From Nectonema munidae (lineage: Eukaryota; Nematomorpha; Nectonematoida; Nectonematidae): a DNA stretch of 64,000 nt. The stretch is taken from contig JAUIRK010000751.1 in assembly GCA_030549495.1 (NCBI GenBank), forward strand, positions 306,088 to 370,087. Direction: 5' to 3'. The notes under the pieces are model-generated. The model was not told where the DNA came from. It made no database searches and worked only from the letters and a program-made list of their open reading frames with translations. This document shows positions 46,950 to 58,208 of the stretch, piece by piece. Both the position numbers and the translations under genes were made by a program. Within the stretch, counting starts at the first letter, position 1; every line of letters starts with the position of its first letter.

Positions 46950-49228
46950 TTTGTTCAAAAATTTTTATTTTTGATTTTGATTGACAGTTTTTGACATGAG
47001 AAGGTCATTCAACTACAATGAAAATAGTATCAAAATGCCACACCGATCCTCAAAGGGTTAGAAACAGTAAGCTTATAAATGCGTTATATTCTTGTAATTT
47101 AAATTTTTAAGTACGTAAATTTTTGTACGTAATACAAAGTTTACTTAAATTTTAACTTAAATGCTAACTTAATTTTTTAAGTTTAACTTTAATAAAGTTT
47201 TTAAGTAAGTAATTTGGAGACTTTTCTGACAACATTGTTTTAAGCACTTTTGTTATAATGAAAATACTAACTTTATTTACAAAATTACGAATAATTAAAA
47301 TTAATTGAAAATTAAATTTGGAAGAGACTTTCATGAGTGTAGTCCAAGAGCCAAAGAGAAAAAAATTAGAAAGAAGGAACTTTTGAAGGTCAGCATCAAA
47401 GGCCACTCAGCCGCTTTTTTTTTTTAACAATGATTATATCATTTGCAACAATATAACTCGAGAGTTTGAATTTTTCAAATTCTTTTTAATTCTAATATAT
47501 TATTATTATAATGTAGTTAATTTTGAATTTATTACAGGTAACTTATGACAAAATAGAAATCATTTTTACACTTACTATTTATTTTCTTTACACAAATGCC
47601 TCCACATTTATTTATATTAAGATCAAAGACAGAGCAAAAGTTCTTATTATAATGGAAATAAATTTTTCCAATCTTGTCTCCCCTTATATATGACTTTATA
47701 TGAAATCACACACACCCAGATAAAAAAAAGTACTAATATGAGTTATTATAGTGTCCAAAAAATTTCAGGAGTTGTATCCCACGCCGAACCTGTTGACGTT
47801 TTGAGAGATCTCAATAAGATAATATTCAATAATAATCTGATTTGTTTGTCCATTATTCTTTACAAATATTTAGGCTCTTTCTGAAGCTTTAATTTATCCC
47901 TTTTTTCCTGCCTTTCTCTCTTCAGTGTAGGCTTTAATTTCTATTCTTAGGCTTCGAAAAATTGGCAAAACTTCAGAAAAAATCTTTTGTGGAATGTACA
48001 AATTTTTTCAAACCATGTCAAAAATTTAATAGGCCTTTTATACTTTGCAAAGATTTTCCCATAAGATAAATAAAAATTGGAAAATTTAATTATTAAATTA
48101 TTTTAGCCAAGTTTATGCCTGACCCATTGGACCTGAACGCGTTAAGTGAAATGTCTCAATTCATTTTTGCCAACTGACATATCATTTCTAGTAGGGCTTC
48201 ATGATTGATCTTAAAAATAAATAAGTTTAAGGAGATGTTGGAAGTGTGCTTTGATTGCAAAAATGTTTAAAAGCAATAGATCGTGTACTCATATGTCGTG
48301 TATATAGTTGAAAAATATTAAAGTTTGTTACAAACACTGCAATGAGAAGGAGAAAAAGAAAAGCATTCTTAAGAGATTCTCGCATAAAAGCATCACTTCT
48401 CTATCACCATGACAACGGGAGAGAGAAAAAAAACATGAAAAAACTTTTTACTTACAACGCTAGTGTGGTGTAGAAAGTGGAAGCAGGAAATCAATACACA
48501 AAAGCTTAAAAAGAGGAGTTGGAAAGGCTGCGAATGACCAATACTCTTCGCAAATTGTGTTCGAGATCGATACGAGCAAGTGAGTAGTGCATATTGATTG
48601 GAATTGTAATCGAAAGCTATTTCTCTTGTAGAACTACTGAACGTAGCCTGAACTGAGAGAGCGACTAGACAAAAGCTTTTGCTGCATACAGCACCGAGTG
48701 ATAGGAAAAATGCATTGCGCGATATGTCAACGCAAATAGATTCATTATTTTAATAATTTATAATTGCATAATCTTTGTAATTGGAAAAATGGACAAAAAC
48801 GGGATAAGTGGTATCATAATTATATATGCATGCCAACGATCAACGTCTTTCTCTGGTGAGACTGCTTACGATTATCAATAACTCCCCACAATTACATCAA
48901 GTTAGCAAAGTTAAAAAGGAAATAAAGTTGGCTCCAGCAATTTGGTAAAAACAAAGAGGAACTTTATTCGAATGTACTTAATACATTTGAATTTATTGCA
49001 GGTAACTTATGCTGGAGTTAAAAACTTTAGAGATTGTTTGAAATCTATTTTTCAAGCGTGTTTTAAATTTTAAAGATGTGTTTTAAGTCAAAATCATGAG
49101 ATAAATTTGACTGCACTAAAAGCTATGTATATATTAGATATGTAGAAATTAGTGGAATTACATTTTTAGTCTAATTTGATGAAGAAACATTGAATACCCT
49201 AATACTTTGCTTTAATCCAGTATACCTA
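46950..49228. other. Intergenic, with dispersed-repeat fragments
   Basis: A TTTATTNCAGGTAACTTATG-type segment occurs at 47527 and 48993, and a related one at 42851, so part of this is an unnamed dispersed repeat. The end of a family C MITE may lie at 47010-47060. A GC-richer patch at 48340-48740 has a good donor (GTGAGTAG at about 48579), but no exon can be settled. Confidence 0.35.
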
Positions 49229-49232
49229 GAGA

Positions 49233-49370
49233 TTAACCCATTTACGGCCAATGTTCCTATTTTGGAACATAAGTAATTTCATCTTCGTCTGCTTTTTTCA
49301 ATGACTTTGCATATAAATCGTCTGCGTTTTTTTAGATACCGTCTGCTTTGCTTGGCCTTAAATGGGTTAA
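49233..49370 (+). mobile_element. TTAA MITE, family A
   Basis: TTAA|CCCATTTACGGCC ... GGCCTTAAATGGG|TTAA, body 49237-49366 (130 bp), differing from the 44.5-kb copy at only a few sites. Contains the GTTCC...GGAAC hairpin. Confidence 0.88.
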
Positions 49371-49515
49371 TGTAAAGCGATTTTTCATCCCTTTAACACA
49401 AGAATTTTTACCCAGTTTTCTCCTTATTTTTATTATATCAAATCAAATACACGGAGCAAACTTTATTATAAAAAAGTATAAAATTAAATATATTGGAAAT
49501 TCTAGGAATACGGCA

Positions 49516-49633
49516 TTAAACCGTTAACGTCCAGAGTCAAATCTAGTCGACTTTACAAAAATAAAATCGTCTGCGTTTATCAAAGCTCTTTACATTAGAT
49601 ATCGTCTGATTATTCTGGTTGTTAACGGGTTAA
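49516..49633 (-). mobile_element. TTAA MITE, family B, short copy
   Basis: TTAA|ACCGTTAACGTCC ... CTGGTTGTTAACGGG|TTAA, body 110 bp, minus orientation. Internal CGTCTGCGTTTATCAAAG and TTACATTAGATATCGTCTG blocks match the copy at 51560-51696. Confidence 0.8.
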
Positions 49634-50575
49634 TATGTCGTCATTCTTTTGAGGTTTCGGAAAATAGTGACTAAAAATTATAATGGGTGTCTCACGTGTC
49701 AAACCTCTTGAGGTTTTTGAAGGTATATATTGAAAAAAGAATTCTATAAAATGGCTTATTTATGTAAAGGATATGTTGCTGAGAAGGCATGAATAAAAGT
49801 TGAAAGATGTAAATAACGAAATAAGAAGTAAACTTTCGATCACTCTTCTGGAGAATGGGAAAGAAGAATACTACGATGTAGTATACAAATAAATGATAGT
49901 AATTGTATACAAATCCCTATTTGCATAAATTATTATATTCTTCCTTCTTTTCTACTCTGTGCTTAAACAGTTGTATTTATATATAGTTTATTTATATTCA
50001 GAAAGAAAAATTTAGTCCTTGCAAACTAAATCTTTTGCTGCTCCAGCAAAAGTTATCTGTAATAAATTCAGAATTGAGAAGCATACTTATTTTTTTACTA
50101 AAATGCCTGAACCAACAAACTTAATAATTTCAAAATGCTTTATAAACAGAGATTAATGATAACAAAAAGGTAAAACAACCTATGTAAATTTTTTAACACT
50201 CAGAATATTTAGTTTATGTATTCGATGCACAAGAAATAGAAATATTCTGATTATGACAGATATTCTTTATAAAAACATCAATTTAAAGATAGGTTGGCTG
50301 CCAATAAACCATGCCTTTTTCATGTATACAGTTCTATATATATATATATTGAAATTACTTTAAATTTTATATATTTTCTATTTATAGATATCTTTATGGG
50401 CAAAATTTTACTAAAAAATTGTAATTACAAATGCTTTATTTTTAGATATATAGTTGTCTGGTAAAATCACATATACTTTATATGTTACATATACATTACA
50501 GGTTTTCCTATTTTTCATGTCTCCCGTGGTCTTGCAAGATAATATAAAAAAGTACTGATATCTATAAAAGAAAAT

Positions 50576-50890
50576 TTGATGTTAACATTATATATTAATT
50601 ACCTTTCACATAAAAACGTAGAAGAAAAGATTTTTTGTGATAGCAATAATATTAACACTAATAATAATAATCAGATAAGACTTTTGTATATTATTCGAGA
50701 TAAGGAAAGGTCACGCGAAAAGCGCTTCACAAAATCCAGCCTGTTTCAAATGAAAATCTTGAAGACAAAGTGGAAAAAAGCCTTGAAATTTTGTTCTGCA
50801 AAGATTGCTTTCGCATTCAATGCGAGTCAAAGAAGTGACGCCACACAATGCTCTTCTCAGAGTTGCCTCCCTCTCTATGCGATTCAATAA
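50576..50890 (+). CDS. Weak exon candidate
   Basis: The part from 50700 is less AT-rich and open for about 64 codons to a stop at 50888-50890 (RDKERSREKRFTKSSLFQM, then ALKFCSAKIAFAFNASQRS). The upstream half is low-complexity Asn/Ile. The antisense strand is also open there, so strand and frame are uncertain. No homology recognised. Confidence 0.25.
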   Translation: MMLTLYINYLSHKNVEEKIFCDSNNINTNNNNQIRLLYIIRDKERSREKRFTKSSLFQMKILKTKWKKALKFCSAKIAFAFNASQRSDATQCSSQSCLPLYAIQ

Positions 50891-51559
50891 CTGGATCGCT
50901 CGCTATTCACAAAGGAGACCAAAGCGCTATCATTGCTACGCCTAATTAATTAATCATTGTGAAATGAATGAAAGTGATGATTTGATAAAATAGTTGAATT
51001 TGATTGAATTTGAAGCTTTCGCTATGAATAAATATTATATGGCATCGTTAATCCTAAATATTATATTTCCTTATCCTAATATTTATTTTTCAGCAAACAA
51101 AATAAAATTAACTTCAAACTTTTAATATTTCTTCCATTGAACAAACTATCAAACATCTCCAATAAAGTCATCGACGTTCTTAATAACTTGAAAAGTATTA
51201 TGTCTAAATGGTGACCGGTAAATTCTATAATACTTTTAATCGTCAATAATGAAAATAAAGTATACGTTTTATTGATAAATTACCGTAATTACAATGCTGA
51301 TCTATCTATATTCTATATTAATATTAAAAAATAAATAGTGATTGTATTCGGTGAAAATTAACAGATTATTAATTAACCGGTGAACAAGCCTTCTAATTCA
51401 CCACAACCGAAGCGTAATTCACCTTTTGCAAATCATAATAAATACACACATATATAAAAATATACTTCTTAACTATTGATATTGTGTAATTATATCATTT
51501 TTTAAACGGCATTGCTTAACCCTTTGAGTAGGATACCAAAGTTTTCTAAATTTTAGTTC

Positions 51560-51696
51560 TTAACCCGTTAACGACCAGAATAATCAGACGATATCTAATG
51601 TAAAGCAGAAGATTTGTATTAAAGAGCTTTGATAAACGCAGACGATTTTATTTATGTAAAGTCGACTATAGTTGACATTGGGCGTTAACGGGTTAA
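51560..51696 (+). mobile_element. TTAA MITE, family B
   Basis: TTAA|CCCGTTAACGACC ... GGGCGTTAACGGG|TTAA, body 129 bp (51564-51692). Best-preserved family B copy. A partial family C left end (TTAACCCTTTGAGTAGGAT) lies at 51518 just upstream. Confidence 0.88.
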
Positions 51697-51784
51697 TGGT
51701 TAACCTCATGTTCATGTTCAGGTAGCCGTTATTGTGTTCTAATAAAATTGCGTTTTAAAGATTTTGTTCCAGGTTTATAAAACC

Positions 51785-51983
51785 AGACCTATTAACGACG
51801 ACATTGGACAAGTATCGACTTTAGAAAAATGAAAAGTATCTACTTTAACCCTTGGCATTGATTTTAAATGAGTTTTTATGTAACTTAAAACCTAAGATTT
51901 TTATTTTATGGGACTGTGGTGTCTCATTGTGCCTGAAAGGTTTAAATAATATCGTCTGATTTTGTTGGTCTTTATCCAGTTAA
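51785..51983 (-). mobile_element. Family B MITE interrupted by a C-like TTAA element
   Basis: Left part TTAACGACGACATTGG through TATCGACTTTAG, and right part TATCGTCTGATTTTG to CCAGTTAA (51980-51983), are family B in minus orientation. Between them a 101-bp segment (51845-51945) starts TTAACCCTTGGC and ends CCTGAAAGGTTTAA, with its own TTAA at both ends. Confidence 0.6.
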
Positions 51984-51989
51984 ATTGAA

Positions 51990-52840
51990 TTTTTCTTTGC
52001 CTATAGACGTTTCCAGATAAAAGCTGATTAGAGAGGGTTGACAGAACTTAACTTATTTTTCAAAAATAAGAAATTATTTTGTTATATCTCTTTTTCAACA
52101 TTTCTATCTCCGATGGAATCCTTCTTCTTACGACATTATTTTATTTGATACTTCTTTAGTTCAAGTGCCTTAAAATTTTACAATTATAGTTTTTTGAATA
52201 AAAATATGTCAGCATCCAGTAAAAACATAAAATCTGTGAAAATATTAGAATGATAGAGTTTTAAATACTTAATGATCCATTATGGTTCATTTCAAATGAG
52301 AAGAATTCATATTCATTTACACATATTTTTTATTTATTCGGAGAAAATTTACTGTCAGAAGCTTTCTCAACTTTAAAAATTTGAAAAACTATTTAGAAAT
52401 TTTTTTATAGTTTAATAGAGGCTTCGATCGGATTCTAAAACACGGATATATTAGTCAAGAGGGCAGCACCTATATGTTTAAAGCGAATTTCTCGAGCACA
52501 GGCTTGATGGTGTTGTAGAGTGTTCGAAAAAAATACTGATGAAGGACTCTTATAGTTGAACAGTAGTTTTCATTTATAGCTGATCTGGTTATAAAAAATT
52601 CTGTCCATATAACAAAGAGATTTATCAGTGTCTTCAAAACTAAAGCTGACTTCCTCAAACCTCCAGGTTTCAACAAAATTTAATTAAAACAGATATTTTC
52701 TTTAGGTTGTTTTTTTTTAATTTACATGGTTTTAATTATATACAAATAAAGGATACTAATTTAAAATTAAAAACAAATTTATAAACAATTAAATTGTCCT
52801 TTATAAAAACATTTTTCAAATTTGGTTTAGTTAAATTTTT
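51990..52840. other. Intergenic
   Basis: No firm gene. A stretch near 52470-52680 (minus) reads as protein-like in two frames but lacks a consistent acceptor and donor. Confidence 0.35.
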
Positions 52841-52849
52841 TTATTTTAA

Positions 52850-53112
52850 AAAGTATTAATTTTTATTTTTTTTTTTCACTTTTATAGTTTTTTTAATTTT
52901 TTTTTTTTTTTTTAAAAAAAAAAATTATTTTTTTTTTTTTTTTTTTTAAAAAGAGGTTAAAAAAAAAAAATAATAAAAAAAAAAAAAAAAAAAAAAAACT
53001 TTATAAAATTGTTTTTAAAAAAATATAAAAAAAAAAAATTTTTTTTTAATTTAAAAAAAAAATTTTTTTTTTTTTTTTTATTATATTTTTTAATTTTTTT
53101 TTAAAAAAAAAG
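52850..53112. repeat. Poly-A/poly-T low-complexity tract
   Basis: Almost only A and T runs of 5-25 bases. It ends 13 bp before a family A MITE. Like the 46.7-kb tract it may be a consensus artefact. Confidence 0.75.
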
Positions 53113-53124
53113 TGACCTATTATT

Positions 53125-53264
53125 TTAACCCATTAAGGATACCATAGAAATCAGACGATATGTAAAAAAACGCAGACAATTTATATTCAAAATCATTGAA
53201 AAAAGCAGACTAAAATGAAATTACTTATGTTCCCAAATGGGAACATTGGGACTTAATGGGTTAA
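53125..53264 (-). mobile_element. TTAA MITE, family A, diverged copy
   Basis: TTAA|CCCATTAAGGATACC ... GGGACTTAATGGG|TTAA, body 53129-53260, minus orientation. Keeps CGCAGACAATTTATATTC and the ATGTTCCCAAATGGGAACAT hairpin. Confidence 0.8.
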
Positions 53265-53269
53265 AGATA

Positions 53270-55090
53270 AATTTTTTAAACCACATGATTTATCTATACT
53301 TTTATATTTTGTTAAGAGATAGAGATTTTCAGTTTTAACGAAATGTATCCAAAAGATCGCTATTATAAATTGATTATATCCTCTTTCTATCACGCTTTTT
53401 AGAATGTTTGTAAAAAATTATTTTATTCTGATAGATATTCCATTATATTAAAATGATGAAAACCTCTTTTTGAACATATCTAATTGTTATTATTCGTGTA
53501 AAGGAATTTATATTCCAATTTTGCAAGATTCCCTAAATTTATGCGAGTTAAAAGATGTATACATATCAACTTACAATTAAAAAAAGAGGAGATGTTGCAA
53601 GAATTATATAGGAATCTCACTCAAAATTGGATGCGTTTTATAGATAGATGACTATAGCTTTGTTCATCTCTCATATCTAATCCAAATATTGATTGTTCAT
53701 CATTTATATAATGCAATATTTTTATTGTTCTTTTCAACTCTTAGTAAATTGATTCAGGCTTTGTATTTAGATACTCATAATTCTATATGCAGCGATGCTA
53801 AAAGAGAGAATGCTGAAACTTTGCAAAGATTCTATTTAAAATTCCGTGACAAAACCAGCGACAGTGGCATTTACGAAGACATAGAGAGCAGAACTTGCAC
53901 TAAAGGATAAAAATATTAAAAGGCTTTCTCTATTTTTCCCATGGATTGTTTTGACTATATGAATGAATATACTATTTTATCGTCTATCCCTCTATTTTAT
54001 TCTTCTTTCTCGATCTATGCGCTTTTATCCATCTTGAATTGACATAATTGAACATAAATTCTTCATTATCAAGCTAACATAGATCATATCTTTTTTTGAT
54101 CCCTACCTTTAAATTTTACAAGCCTGGTATATCGTTTCGCCTTGACTTGTTACTCATTTTGGAGTTTATGAGTAGCTATACCCACCCTAAAAATTTACTA
54201 AGAATTTACATGACGTTTTAAACAAAGGACATTACAAGCAAATAAAATCTTACTTGATAAAAAATCTTCAAAACATTGATTTTTTGGACCAGAAAAGCTG
54301 TATTTACTTGCACTTTTCTATCTTTCGATTTAACTTCTATTTTTTGCCTTCATAGATTAAAAGCAAAAAAACATGAAAAATATTCACAAATGGTGATTAC
54401 TATAGAGCTCAAACTTTATATAAAAATGACTTACATGCCTATTTTTTTCTTGTTTTAAACTTGAATGACGTATTTTTAAAAAGTGTTGATATTCCATAAA
54501 AATTTTATGAAGTATTTTAAAAACAGTGATTGGAGGCATATTATTATCTTTTTACATGTTATTGATGAAATAGATATTTTTTCTGTTATATGCACAATTT
54601 AAATCGATCACAAGTAGCAGAGAAGAAATCAAAAATGAAAGTAAAACGAAGTAACAAATAAAATGTTTTTTTAAAAAAATTTTTTATTTGTTTCCAAATG
54701 TCGATAAATTTATTTGTTTGAAAAATAATATTTCTTTACTTAAGATGCTTAATTTTCAGTGAAATAAGTCCTGAACTCATCTTACTTCCTCAGCCTGGGA
54801 TAAGAAGATGCGAAACTTTGGTTTCAGTTCTGCTATGATACTTTTCACACTTTTGCAAGTTTAACGAAGTTCTGTCAAATTTGGTTTTGAAGACTGCGCG
54901 CCCATATCTGATATTAAAATTTTATCAAGCCTGAATAGTTTTTTCCAATTTTTCGATCTAAGTGATTTACATGTGCAAAATGTACACATGCATCTAACAA
55001 AAGCATTATTAATTAAATAGCACATTTTTTCAAAGAGAAAATAAAGTTTACCAAACATTTTTAAATGCAAATTCATTGAAAGCAAATATA
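53270..55090. other. Intergenic
   Basis: No gene or defined repeat recognised. The open frame at 53689-53910 (+) has a plausible C-terminal part (LQRFYLKFRDKTSDSGIYED) but no supporting splice sites were found. Confidence 0.35.
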
Positions 55091-55099
55091 TGTGCTATC

Positions 55100-55336
55100 C
55101 AGTAGCACATCCAGAAATTGACTATAGGGGGGGCCTAATTTGAATTATTAATTTTGTTGGTTTTTTAAAGTTCAGAAGTTGTCTTCATCGTCTCACTTTT
55201 TTAACCAAAAACCAAATAGACGAAATTTTAATACAATAGAAATCCTGATGAATGAAGGGTCCGGGAAAATTGAAACAAGAATTTTTGAGGCCTGACTCCA
55301 TAGGGGTGAGGCCTAGGCGTCTTGGATCCGCCAGTG
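55100..55336. mobile_element. hAT MITE related to the ZMYM1-like hAT
   Basis: 237 bp from CAGTAGCACATCCAGAAATT to GTCTTGGATCCGCCAGTG, flanked by perfect GTGCTATC duplications (55092-55099 and 55337-55344). The CAGT..C..ATCCAGAAAT end and adjacent G run match the outer hAT at 13163. No coding. Confidence 0.85.
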
Positions 55337-55396
55337 GTGCTATCCAAAATTGGAGCAGAAAAGTAAGAAAACAATCAAGCAAATATTGATGTATAC

Positions 55397-55660
55397 AGCC
55401 ACGTAGCTACCTATGGGTCACTTAACGCAGGGCCAGGCCCCTCCATCTAAGTTATGTGCCATAACATCAAAAAATTGAAATTTATTCACTTCTAAACAAT
55501 ATACTTCTTCTATTAGAATGTAAAGCAAATAAAATGAAAATATACAAAAGCGCTCAAATAATTTAATTTTGTTAAGATGAATCTTCTACGTGTAATAAGG
55601 AAGCAAAAAATATCTTCGCGAAACCTTTTTAAGGTTGAACTAAGGGGAGGCCAAAAATGT
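55397..55660. mobile_element. Probable hAT-like fragment
   Basis: Starts CAGCCACGTAGCTACC, then GTCACTTAACGCAGGGCCAGGCCCC. GGGGAGGCC at 55637 may be the inner part of the other end. No duplication can be set. Confidence 0.3.
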
Positions 55661-55669
55661 TTTAAAAAG

Positions 55670-56245
55670 ATGATATTGGACAACATTTTTAATGGAATAG
55701 CAATAATCTCTTTTTAGGAATTGAAAGTGCCAAATGGGAAGACAGTGATAACAAACAATTAAAGACTTTGCATTTTTCGTTTTATAAAAATGAGCACCAT
55801 GCTGCTGGAAATATTAATAAAGTCTTTGGAAAGCCTTTTTCCTTTCGTATTTTTTTTGCTTATTATAGCGACAATAATGTTACTCAAACTCCCTATACTT
55901 TTACTTGTATCATACTAATGCCACTTTCAATAGGAGATGAAATTTGATGCTTAAATGTTATATGGACCCTTCCAAAATTAATTTGGGTCGAAAATGAAAA
56001 GAAAATGGGGTTGATAAGTTTGGGAATGATTCCAAGTCATTTTCGTCTTAATGTACTTTTATTCCATTTATCGAAATGCAACAAAAGAGAAATTTATGAA
56101 GTCTTTAAAAGGAAGTCACAAAATAAAGGGGATGTTTATGTAATTTCATCCTAAGTGACACATACGAACTTTGTGTTTATTGAAGGTCTTTATTCACACA
56201 CAGAAAATAAGTTATTGAAAAGGTAATTAAGTTTAGTAAAAAATA
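55670..56245. other. Intergenic, upstream of LINE
   Basis: No gene recognised. The LINE 5' UTR may begin in this stretch, but its start cannot be fixed. Confidence 0.35.
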
Positions 56246-56251
56246 AATAAT

Positions 56252-56865
56252 TTATCGAAATACTAATTGAAAAAATTTCACCTAATTCTACTCAGAAATC
56301 AACTTCCCCTCCTCCTCAAGATTTTCGGCAAATACTTAAAGATACGCTATCGAGCCAACGTGCCACTGAGCTAGACATAGAACGACGTAAAGCCAATCAT
56401 ATAATTCATGGTGTTGAAGAGTATAACAATGATGGTAAAAGAAATAATGACGCTCAATTTGTTCAAGATCTGTTCGATAGACACCTATCCATTGGTAAAA
56501 TAAAAGTAACAAATCTGATCAGACTTGGTAAAATAAAAAAAGAGGAAAATGTTAAAAGGCCTCTCCGAATTACTTACGAGTGCTACTCTGACAAGAACTT
56601 GGTTGTAAGTGCCCTACCCAACTTGAAAAATGCTCCAGACAATTTCAAAAAGATCTTCATTTCAAACGATCTTAATCCTGAAGAACGTGAAAAAGTGAAC
56701 AAGTTAAGAGTTCAAGTGAAAACGTTGAATCAAGAAAACAAAGATGAATCAATAATATATTTATTAAGAGGTAGTTCTTTAAACGACTTCCGTGTGATCA
56801 AGAAAAAAAAATATGTTCATCAAACACTACTTGCCACCAACGAATCAACAGAACCTACAAGTTAA
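56252..56865 (+). CDS. LINE ORF1 protein, C-terminal part
   Basis: About 204 codons open before the stop at 56863-56865, with no early ATG (the first is at 56599), so the N-terminus is truncated or lost. Sequence: ATELDIERRKANHIIHGVEE, then NLIRLGKIKKEENVKRPLRI, LKNAPDNFKKIFISNDLNPE and REKVNKLRVQVKTL. This matches the nucleic-acid-binding ORF1 region (RRM-like followed by a C-terminal domain with the ...KKIFIS.DL...ER pattern) of many invertebrate CR1/Jockey LINEs. It would package LINE RNA. It ends 14 nt before the endonuclease reading begins. Confidence 0.75.
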
Positions 56866-56879
56866 AACAATCAACTTTC

Positions 56880-57770
56880 ACTTCAAGTCAACATAAAGAA
56901 ATTTCCCGAAATATTTTATCTGTATTCTATACCAATTCTAATCAACTTCCTCCCAAAATGTCAGAGCTTTGTTTGGTAATAGACAAAACAAATTCTGATT
57001 TGATTTTTATTACCGAAGTTCTTCCAAAAAATAAAGCTTCGTTTCCGCCAATCTGCTCCACCTATAATCTGTGCAGTTTTTCAATGGTCAACATTTTTTT
57101 TATAAAGTAACTAACCATGCTTCTAAAACTAAAGGAATCATTGCTTATTTTAAACCATTTTTAAAAGTCAAAACTGTATCCCCCTTTGTTCCTTCCTACA
57201 TTGAATATATTACTTTAGAGATTGAAAATAATGGCAAAAACTTTATCGTTTGCTGCATTTATAGAAGCCCCTCAATCAATTAGGCTTGTTCTACTCATGA
57301 AATAATTCGTCTCTTTTCAACCCTCATTGACTTGTTTCCTAAATTTACTATAATTTTCATTGGAGATTTTAACTATCCCTCTATTCCTTGGAACTCCAAA
57401 GTTCACAACGCTAGAAAGAATTCTTCTGCTATGAAGTTTGTAGAGTACCTAGCTTCAAACAACTTGTTCCAATTAATTCAGGATGCTACTAGATTAGATT
57501 ATACTGGAAAAGAAAGTATTTTAGACCTCTTAATTACGAATTTCCCTTCTGATCTTTAAAATATTTCTATTTTACCAGCATTGGATGGTAGTGATCATTA
57601 CTCTATTACGTTCGATTTTAATTATATTGTCAAAGCTTCATCTTCTATAACCACCAAACTAGATGTTCGCTCGGGAAGATACAATAAAATAAGAGAATAT
57701 CTGTCCAATGTTAATTGGAACCTATATAATGAATACTCTTTTTTAGAGTTTTATGTTTCATGAGAGTTAT
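56880..57770 (+). pseudogene. LINE ORF2 endonuclease domain, frames broken
   Basis: AP-endonuclease fold pieces: SELCLVIDKTNSDLIFITEV (57000 region), an NFIVCCIYRSPS strand (57235-57280), IIFIGDFNYPSIPWNS with the GDFN catalytic motif (57350-57400) and GSDHYSITFDFN with the SDH motif (57585-57620). Stops or frame changes near 57105, 57283 and 57557 split it. The domain nicks target DNA to prime reverse transcription. Confidence 0.8.
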
Positions 57771-57908
57771 ATACGGAGCTATTGCTGAGTTTATAGCTTT
57801 AATGAAAAAGAAAACAAAATATAATCCCTATATGAACAGATCAACTACATACATATACAAAAGAAAAAAAAACTCTTCAAGAAGTACCTGAAGTTTAAAG
57901 ACCCTAAA

Positions 57909-58193
57909 ATGTTGTTACAACTCAAAGAAATATCAAATAAATTAAGAAGAGAAACAAGAAAAACAAAGCGTTCCTTTGAATGTAACATTTCAAAGAACAT
58001 AAAAGACAAGCCTAAAAAGTTTTGGAATTATATAAACGTATTGAAAAAAAGAAGCCATAGTTTAAATACTATAATTGATAAAAATGGAAATTGTGTAAAA
58101 TCTGATAACATAATTGCTGAAACATTCAGTGAGTACTTTTCTTCTGTATTTACTAACCCTCAAACCCATCCTCCAAAAATATTACCCAAGTAG
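57909..58193 (+). CDS. LINE ORF2 linker between endonuclease and RT
   Basis: 94 codons, basic (LRRETRKTKRSFECNISKNI, then KPKKFWNYINVLKKRS), followed by NIIAETFSEYFSSVFTNP. This is the usual segment before the RT fingers in CR1/Jockey elements (FW.Y....R), and the F-S-S-V-F-T block precedes the RT start. Confidence 0.75.
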   Translation: MLLQLKEISNKLRRETRKTKRSFECNISKNIKDKPKKFWNYINVLKKRSHSLNTIIDKNGNCVKSDNIIAETFSEYFSSVFTNPQTHPPKILPK

Positions 58194-58208
58194 CATCACT
58201 ACTCACCA

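Noticed and set aside
48520-48600. Short exon (MTNTLRKLCSRSIRAS) before a good GTGAGTAG donor
   Set aside because: No convincing acceptor, promoter or next exon; too short to support.
52546-52575. CTGATGAAGG as another hammerhead
   Set aside because: The second half reads GAACAG rather than GAAA and no stem I forms.
52470-52676. Minus-strand exon ending SNTLQHHQACAREIRFKHI
   Set aside because: Two competing frames and no matching acceptor; cannot be decided.
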